From the NCBI RefSeq assembly GCF_025398335.1, contig NZ_JAODOO010000011.1:1-64000 (forward strand): a DNA stretch of 64,000 bases. The letters are read 5' to 3'. Below, piece after piece: positions 59,167-64,000 of the stretch. The notes under the pieces are model-generated. The model was not told where the DNA came from. It did no database searches and saw nothing but the letters and a program-made list of their open reading frames with translations. The translations under genes were made by a program, and so were the position numbers. Position 1 is the first letter of the stretch. Every line of letters begins with the position of its first letter. The DNA is from Clostridium sp. CX1. Its GTDB lineage: Bacteria; Bacillota; Clostridia; Clostridiales; Clostridiaceae.

Positions 59167-60099
59167 TTATTCCTCCCCGTATATTGCTTCAACTTCTTCT
59201 AAATAAGGCAGTGATGGTTGAGCTCCCTGTCTTTGTACAACTATTGATGAAACTTTATTAGCAAATTTAATAGCTTTTTCAATTTGCTCAAAGTCTATAT
59301 TTTCTTCATTTTGAAGTTTACTTGCTAGTGCACCAATAAAACTATCTCCAGCTGCTGTAGTATCTATTGCTTTTACCTTATATGCTGGTATGATATTAAA
59401 CTTATCTTTTGAAACTAAGGCAGCCCCTCGTTCTCCTAATGTAATTATTACAAACTTTACACCCTTTTCCATGAACTTACTTGCTGCTTCTTTAATACTT
59501 TTCTCATCATCAACTTTAGTATTTGTAAGTTCAAATGCTTCAGTTTCATTTGGAATTATAATATCTGTAAGCTTTAATAATCCATCTGGAATCTCTTTCG
59601 CCGGTGCAGGATTTAGAACTGTAATTACTCCCTTTTCCTTAGCTACCCTGAATGCTTCTATTGTAGCCTCTAATGGTGTTTCAAACTGTGATATAAGCAT
59701 TCTTGATTCACTTATAATATCTTCTCTTTCTCTTATCCACTGCTTACTAATATCCATATTGGCACCTGGAACTACTACAATTGAGTTTCTTCCTTCATCA
59801 TCTACTGTAATTATAGCCATTCCAGTAGGACTGTTATCACTATGCCTTATATAATTTACATCTATGTTATCCTTTTTTAAAGCCTCTAGTATTTCGTAAC
59901 CGTTTTCATCTCTGCCAACTTGTCCTATGAAATTCACATTGGCTCCTAACCTTCTTGCAGCTACTGCTTGATTTGCACCTTTTCCCCCAAAAATCTTTTT
60001 ATAGTCCTTTGATAAAATAGTTTCCCCTGGTTGAACCATTCTATTTACTCTTAATACTAAGTCCATATTTATACTTCCTAAGATACAAATACTTTCCAC
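59167..60099 (-). CDS. rbsK: ribokinase
   Basis: Phosphorylates ribose to ribose 5-phosphate. The 310-residue PfkB-family kinase has GSINMDLVLRVNRMVQPGET, GGKGANQAVAARRLGANVNF and the C-terminal AIDTTAAGDSFIGALA with the catalytic Asp. The GTG start follows AGGTG. It is the first gene of the rbs operon, right behind the operator region; its product feeds Prs and the pentose phosphate pathway. Confidence 0.95.
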   Translation of the reverse strand: MESICILGSINMDLVLRVNRMVQPGETILSKDYKKIFGGKGANQAVAARRLGANVNFIGQVGRDENGYEILEALKKDNIDVNYIRHSDNSPTGMAIITVDDEGRNSIVVVPGANMDISKQWIREREDIISESRMLISQFETPLEATIEAFRVAKEKGVITVLNPAPAKEIPDGLLKLTDIIIPNETEAFELTNTKVDDEKSIKEAASKFMEKGVKFVIITLGERGAALVSKDKFNIIPAYKVKAIDTTAAGDSFIGALASKLQNEENIDFEQIEKAIKFANKVSSIVVQRQGAQPSLPYLEEVEAIYGEE

Positions 60100-60120
60100 T
60101 TTAAATCACCTCTTCTCTAC

Positions 60121-60145
60121 TTAACCGGTTTATTTAACCGGTTAA
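60121..60145. promoter_or_regulatory. two RbsR operator palindromes
   Basis: TTAACCGGTTTA (60121-60132) and the perfect palindrome TTAACCGGTTAA (60134-60145) lie side by side, centres 13 bases apart. They have the CCGG-centred symmetry of LacI-family operators and occupy the transcription start region just downstream of the -10 box. Confidence 0.8.
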
Positions 60146-60149
60146 GTAT

Positions 60150-60178
60150 ATTTTATATTACTATTAATCTAATGTCAA
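60150..60178 (-). promoter_or_regulatory. rbs operon promoter
   Basis: TTGACA (60173-60178), 17 bases, TAAAAT (60150-60155) on the minus strand. Confidence 0.8.
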
Positions 60179-60185
60179 TTACTAA

Positions 60186-60200
60186 AGTAATTGTTTTCAT
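60186..60200 (-). promoter_or_regulatory. possible CcpA (cre) site
   Basis: ATGAAAACAATTACT on the minus strand fits the relaxed cre pattern WTGNAANCGNWNNCW with one mismatch at the central G. It is just upstream of the -35 box. AT-rich DNA gives chance matches, so this is tentative. Confidence 0.3.
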
Positions 60201-60213
60201 TCAGTTAAATATT

Positions 60214-60246
60214 AAAAAAAACCCCATGTATAACCATACACGAGGA
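60214..60246 (-). terminator. terminator of the 2H phosphoesterase gene
   Basis: CCTCGTGTAT/ATACATGGGG stem (60236-60245 with 60222-60231) followed by eight T on the minus strand. Confidence 0.8.
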
Positions 60247-60273
60247 TTCCTAGAATTACTTTATAAATTGTCC

Positions 60274-60822
60274 TTAAAAATCTCTAAGTGGAAAACTTTT
60301 TACTACCATATCTCTTCTACTGTTTATTGGTTTCCAAAGTTCTATTCTATCAATTTTAGCCATTCTGTGAATATCTTCTTTTTTAGTGCTTTCACAGGCT
60401 GCTATGTATTCTTTAGCACTCCACTCTCTTGCAGCATAATTAGTATTTGCTAAGGAAACATGCAGGTCCCACTTACTTATGTTATCCCTTACATCAAAGC
60501 CATGCAGCTTTAGAGTATCATTTATCTGCCTAGCTAATCTAATAATATAACCTTTATTTTCTATCTTTAAATTAACAGATTTATAAGGTGGATCAAAGCA
60601 GATTGCACCATTGACCTCTACTTTAAATTTCTTATAAGGTTTCAACATATCTGAAACTATTTTCGTTAATTTCTCCATATCAGGGTCTCCTATAACCTCT
60701 AAAGTTATATGAAGCATAGGCATATTTTTATATATCTTATACTTTTTACATATAGTTCTTTGTATTTCTTCCATATAGGAATATGATTGCTTATCAAATA
60801 AAGCTACTAAGTAATATCTCAT
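60274..60822 (-). CDS. 2'-5' RNA ligase/2H phosphoesterase family protein
   Basis: A 182-residue single-domain protein with two catalytic H-x-T/S motifs: MLHITLEVIG near residue 38 and LHVSLANT near residue 121. These mark the 2H phosphoesterase fold (LigT/cyclic phosphodiesterase). Members act on 2',3'-cyclic or 2'-5' RNA linkages; the target here is unknown. The ATG at 60822 follows GGGGGA. It lies upstream of the rbs promoter in the same direction, but a terminator separates them. Confidence 0.82.
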   Translation of the reverse strand: MRYYLVALFDKQSYSYMEEIQRTICKKYKIYKNMPMLHITLEVIGDPDMEKLTKIVSDMLKPYKKFKVEVNGAICFDPPYKSVNLKIENKGYIIRLARQINDTLKLHGFDVRDNISKWDLHVSLANTNYAAREWSAKEYIAACESTKKEDIHRMAKIDRIELWKPINSRRDMVVKSFPLRDF

Positions 60823-60840
60823 ATTTTTATAATCCCCCAA

Positions 60841-61100
60841 AACTAATAGTCTTAAAACACAAATATATAACCTGAATATTATTATATCATATTATCATTT
60901 TCTTACTTAAACATATTCTTAAATCTACTAAATAAAAGTCCATTAAAAAATTGTATTGATGTTATATAGGTTATATATTCATATTAAAATTAAGTTAAGT
61001 AAAACCTAATTTCAATATTATACCATACATATAAAAAAGTAAAAATGAAAAAATAATACTGTTTGAAATAATAAATAATATAATATGGAGGTACGAATCT
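60841..61100. other. AT-rich gap before the DUF1540 gene
   Basis: A divergent gap that must hold promoters for the 2H gene and the DUF1540 gene. I could not identify a convincing pair. CATACATA occurs near 61025 but lacks a matching -35 at sporulation-sigma spacing. Confidence 0.3.
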
Positions 61101-61268
61101 ATGAACGAAAGACCAAATGATAGTATAGGATGTATAGTATCTGAATGTAAATTTCATGCAAAAGACCAAAACTATTGTACATTAAACAAAATTCAGGTTA
61201 CAAAACATGAGTCAAAAGCTACAACTAAACAATGCACTGATTGTGGTAGTTTTGAATCTGAACTATAA
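61101..61268 (+). CDS. small Cys-rich DUF1540 protein
   Basis: A 55-residue protein of the DUF1540 family, with cysteines C11, C16, C26, C45 and C48 in the pattern GCIVSECKFHA, NYCTL and CTDCGSF. This is probably a small metal-binding (zinc) protein; function is unknown, though relatives are common in spore-forming Firmicutes. The ATG follows GGAGGT with an eight-base gap. A long perfect terminator hairpin begins inside the last codons. Confidence 0.85.
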   Translation: MNERPNDSIGCIVSECKFHAKDQNYCTLNKIQVTKHESKATTKQCTDCGSFESEL

Positions 61269-61313
61269 TACTAAAAAAAGCACCGTTATGGTGCTTTTTT
61301 TAGTATTATAGTT
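61261..61313. terminator. perfect 24-bp bidirectional terminator hairpin
   Basis: Bases 61261-61284 pair perfectly with 61290-61313 around a five-base loop, with internal A7/T7 runs and a GCACC/GGTGC core. It overlaps the stop codon of the DUF1540 gene. Confidence 0.85.
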
Positions 61314-61398
61314 CAATATATAAAGCATAAATATATGATAAATTCTAGGAAACTTTATGCAATTTATAATCAACCTATTCACATTTTTAAAATTAGTG

Positions 61399-61426
61399 TT
61401 AAAATATTATAGAATTATGTTATAAT
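61399..61426 (+). promoter_or_regulatory. murA promoter
   Basis: TTAAAA (61399-61404), 16 bases, TATAAT (61421-61426) with an extended TGT element. Confidence 0.6.
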
Positions 61427-61505
61427 AAGGTTTGTGTAATAATTTGAAATCAAGATTTCTAAACTTGAATATAATTTTTAATTTATGATAAGGATGGATG
61501 CGGGA

Positions 61506-62768
61506 ATGGATAAATTAGTAATTAATGGTGGTAACTCACTTTCTGGTCGTATTGAGATAAATGGTGCTAAAAACGCTGCTGTAGCAATACTTCCTGCTGC
61601 TATAATGGCCAGTAAAGGTACCTGTAACATAGATAACATACCTGATATTGAAGATGTTCACTGTATAGAGAGAATAATTGAAGGATTAGGCTGTAAATTA
61701 GTTAGAGGAAAGAACTCAGTTGTAATAGATAGCACTGCTATAAATAACGTGAATGCAAATACTGAAGATGTTAGAAGAATGAGAGCTTCTTATTACTTAA
61801 TTGGTGCCCTTTTAGGAAGATTTAAAAGAGCAACAGTAGAACTTCCAGGTGGATGTCCTATAGGTGTTAGACCTATAGATCAGCATATAAAAGGCTTTGA
61901 AGCTTTAGGTGCAAAAGTTGAGATTAAACATGGTTGTGTAACAGTTGAAGCTGATAAACTAATAGGTACTAATATATTTTTTGACGTGGTAAGCGTTGGT
62001 GCTACAATAAACGTCATGTTAGCAGCAACACTAGCTGAAGGAGTTACTACTCTTGAAAATGTAGCAAAAGAACCACATGTAGTAGACGTAGCAAATTTCC
62101 TTAACAGCATGGGTGCTAATATAAAAGGTGCTGGTACAGATGTAATAAGGGTGTTTGGTGTAGAAGAGCTAAAGGGCTGCTCCTATAGTGTTATTCCTGA
62201 CCAGATAGAAGCCGGTACATATATGATTGCTGTTGCTGCCTGTGGTGGTGAAGTAACTATAGAAAATGTTATTCCTAAGCATCTTGAGTCTATTTCTGCA
62301 AAACTTATAGAGATGGGAGCAGAAATAAGAGAAGATGGTGACTCTGTAACTGTAAAATCTAGTGGTAAATTAAAAGGGGTAAATATAAAGACTCAACCTT
62401 ATCCTGGATTCCCAACAGATGTTCAACAACCAATGAGTACGCTTTTAACAGCATCTGAAGGTAGAAGTATTATTAATGAAAGCATATGGGAAAGCAGATT
62501 TAAGCATGTAGATGAACTAAAGAAAATGGGTGCTAATATAAAAGTTGAAGGTAGAACAGCTATTATAGATGGAGTAAATAAACTTACAGGCGCTGTTGTA
62601 AAAGCAACTGACTTAAGAGCTGGAGCTGCTATGGTAATAGCAGGCTTGATTGCAGACGGAATCACTGAAGTTTTAAATATTGAGCATATAGATAGAGGAT
62701 ATCCTAATATCGAAGATAAATTTAAAGCTTTAGGCGCTGATATAAAAAGAGCTTCTTATAGCGAATAG
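61506..62768 (+). CDS. murA: UDP-N-acetylglucosamine 1-carboxyvinyltransferase MurA
   Basis: MurA transfers enolpyruvate to UDP-GlcNAc in the first committed step of peptidoglycan synthesis. The 420 residues show [14 protein letters not shown], the catalytic loop [11 protein letters not shown] with C117 (the fosfomycin target) and [12 protein letters not shown]. The ATG at 61506 follows AAGGATGG at eight bases, while the ATA/ATG frame from 61485 has no site. It is followed by a WalJ-like hydrolase gene 20 bases downstream. Confidence 0.95.
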   Translation: MDKLVINGGNSLSGRIEINGAKNAAVAILPAAIMASKGTCNIDNIPDIEDVHCIERIIEGLGCKLVRGKNSVVIDSTAINNVNANTEDVRRMRASYYLIGALLGRFKRATVELPGGCPIGVRPIDQHIKGFEALGAKVEIKHGCVTVEADKLIGTNIFFDVVSVGATINVMLAATLAEGVTTLENVAKEPHVVDVANFLNSMGANIKGAGTDVIRVFGVEELKGCSYSVIPDQIEAGTYMIAVAACGGEVTIENVIPKHLESISAKLIEMGAEIREDGDSVTVKSSGKLKGVNIKTQPYPGFPTDVQQPMSTLLTASEGRSIINESIWESRFKHVDELKKMGANIKVEGRTAIIDGVNKLTGAVVKATDLRAGAAMVIAGLIADGITEVLNIEHIDRGYPNIEDKFKALGADIKRASYSE

Positions 62769-62788
62769 CTCTAGATAGGAGAATTGCT

Positions 62789-63574
62789 ATGATTTTTTGT
62801 CCTTTATATAGTGGTAGTAGTGGAAATAGCATATTTGTATCATCTGACGGTGCTAAAGTTTTAATAGATGCTGGACTTCCAGGGAAAAGTATTGAAAAGG
62901 CTCTCGTAGATATTGGACAAAATCCAACAAATATTGATGGAATATTTGTTACCCATGAACATACTGATCATACAAAAGGCGTAGGTGTGCTATCGAGAAA
63001 ATATGATATTCCTGTATACGCAAATTTATCTACCTGGAATGCTATGTCAAAAACCGTAGGTAAAATAAAAGAACATAACATTAAAATAATTGATAATAGT
63101 TATGTAAATATTAAAGACATGGATGTAATTAGCTATAAAATATCTCATGATGCGGCTGATCCTTCTGGATATTCACTGATAAGTAAAAATAAAAAGGCAT
63201 GTGTAGCAACAGATTTAGGTGAGTTTTCTAATGAGGTGCAAAAAATATTGGAAGACGCTGATGTAATACTTCTAGAAAGCAACCATGATGTTCAAATGCT
63301 GAAGTTTGGACCTTATCCTTATAATCTAAAGAGAAGAATCCTAAGCAATATTGGTCATCTATCCAATGAAGATTGCGGAAAAGCTGTAGTAGGTATTACA
63401 AATAATAAGTTTAAAAAGGTAATCTTAGGTCATCTAAGTAAAACAAATAATTACCCTGAGCTTGCATATCAGACTGTAGTAAATGTATTAAATGACTCCA
63501 ATGTTAAGTTGGATAAAGATTTATCTTTATATATGGCAAAGCGAGATATGCCAAGCAACTATATAGAATTCTAA
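62789..63574 (+). CDS. metallo-beta-lactamase-fold hydrolase, WalJ/YycJ-like
   Basis: A 261-residue MBL-fold protein with the metal motif THEHTDH (H56, H58, D60, H61) and later SHDAADPSGY, ATDLGEF and ESNHD. It resembles YycJ/WalJ, a probable exonuclease linked to DNA replication and cell-wall control in Bacillus, though here it lies away from a walRK operon. The ATG follows GGAG. It is 20 bases downstream of murA, so likely cotranscribed. Confidence 0.87.
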   Translation: MIFCPLYSGSSGNSIFVSSDGAKVLIDAGLPGKSIEKALVDIGQNPTNIDGIFVTHEHTDHTKGVGVLSRKYDIPVYANLSTWNAMSKTVGKIKEHNIKIIDNSYVNIKDMDVISYKISHDAADPSGYSLISKNKKACVATDLGEFSNEVQKILEDADVILLESNHDVQMLKFGPYPYNLKRRILSNIGHLSNEDCGKAVVGITNNKFKKVILGHLSKTNNYPELAYQTVVNVLNDSNVKLDKDLSLYMAKRDMPSNYIEF

Positions 63575-63587
63575 AAAGGTGAGGAAT

Positions 63588-64000
63588 ATGAAAAAGATTT
63601 TTGGTCTATTTATCTGTTCTACAATAATGTTTTCAACATTAAGCCTAACTGGATGCGAAAAGAAAGATAGTTTAAGCCTTAATTCGACTGAAAAAGAGAA
63701 GCAGATTGTATTATCAAAAGAAAAAGATAATTTATTAGACCTGAATATTTATTTTGATTCTTCTAAAGATAATATTAATTCAGAGATTTCTAAAGAAGAA
63801 AGGGTCATGAAAAAGGATGAAATATTTGGTGAAACTATTGTTAACCAATTGATTAAAGGACCTTCAGTGAAAAGCAATCTTAAGCCAGTTTTACCTAAGG
63901 AGACTAGACTAATAAGTTTTTCAATAAAAGACAACATTGGTTATGTTAATCTTAGCAAAGAGGCAAATGTAGCAATGACCCCACTAAAAGCAGAAACATC
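63588..64000 (+). CDS. GerMN-domain lipoprotein, truncated by window end
   Basis: The visible 137 residues start with a lipoprotein signal (lipobox SLTGC, lipidated C23), a charged linker (about 26-60) and a GerMN domain (from about 65; VNQLIKGPSVKSNLKPVLP, then ISFSIKDNIGYVNLS). GerM-type proteins act in spore cortex or germination in Bacillus. The ATG follows AGGTGAGG, 13 bases after the WalJ-like gene, so the three genes form an operon. The C-terminus is beyond the window. Confidence 0.85.
   Translation, partial: MKKIFGLFICSTIMFSTLSLTGCEKKDSLSLNSTEKEKQIVLSKEKDNLLDLNIYFDSSKDNINSEISKEERVMKKDEIFGETIVNQLIKGPSVKSNLKPVLPKETRLISFSIKDNIGYVNLSKEANVAMTPLKAET

Overview
The window looks like chromosomal DNA from a low-GC, endospore-forming anaerobe of the class Clostridia, most likely Clostridium in the broad sense. 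The DNA is AT-rich and uses TTG, GTG and ATG starts behind strong GGAGG-type ribosome binding sites. Sporulation genes (spoIIE, yabP, yabQ, spoVB-like, spoVT, spoVG) are interleaved with housekeeping genes in a familiar clostridial order, and there is an [FeFe]-hydrogenase-like protein. I do not assign a species.

Positions 1 to about 36,230 are transcribed leftward throughout. The left edge holds the promoter and leader of an rRNA operon whose 16S gene lies outside the window. Next come murD, a roughly 600-base gap with a candidate rightward small RNA, glyS behind two tandem glycine T-box leaders, tRNA-Asn, greA-lysS, an unidentified gene, coaX-dusB, a FlK-like thioesterase, and tilS-hpt-ftsH. 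These are followed by spoIIE, a tRNA-Leu/fMet/Met cluster, and the block yabR, divIC, yabQ, yabP, rqcP, hup, yabN/mazG, spoVB-like, spoVT, prsA, mfd, pth. The last leftward genes are an htrA protease with a two-component system, glmU-prs, spoVG and purR.

At about 36.3 kb the strand switches. murC and a small membrane protein gene run rightward, then tRNA-Pro, a divergent hydrogenase-like protein, a HAD phosphatase and a membrane-anchored SH3-like protein. The section from 41 to 52 kb is mixed: an ABC-F ATPase, an RlmI-like rRNA methyltransferase, a ComB-like phosphatase, two radical-SAM enzymes, a lipoprotein, a YkvI-like transporter, an XRE regulator with a degenerate LexA-like domain, a DUF3783 protein, cyclophilin and glutamate racemase. 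A 632-residue glutamine synthetase follows, with an attenuator-like hairpin in its leader.

From 54 to 60 kb lies a complete ribose operon, rbsK-D-A-C-B, followed by rbsR on its own promoter. The operon promoter is followed at once by two LacI-type palindromes and preceded by a possible CcpA site. A 2H phosphoesterase, a tiny Cys-rich DUF1540 protein, murA, a WalJ/YycJ-like hydrolase and a truncated GerMN lipoprotein complete the window.

The clearest functional themes are peptidoglycan precursor synthesis (murD, glmU, murC, murI, murA), sporulation with recognisable Spo0A/sigma-A-, sigma-H- and sigma-E-type promoters, translation and tRNA supply, and ribose uptake. I found no prophage, insertion sequence, CRISPR array or known defence system. 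The most interesting unexplained items are the candidate small RNA at 2042-2150, the recently duplicated tandem T-boxes, the glutamine synthetase leader, the divergent hydrogenase and the unidentified gene at 6838-7665. Many start codons are moved downstream of the longest open frame because the ribosome binding site overlaps the first possible start.
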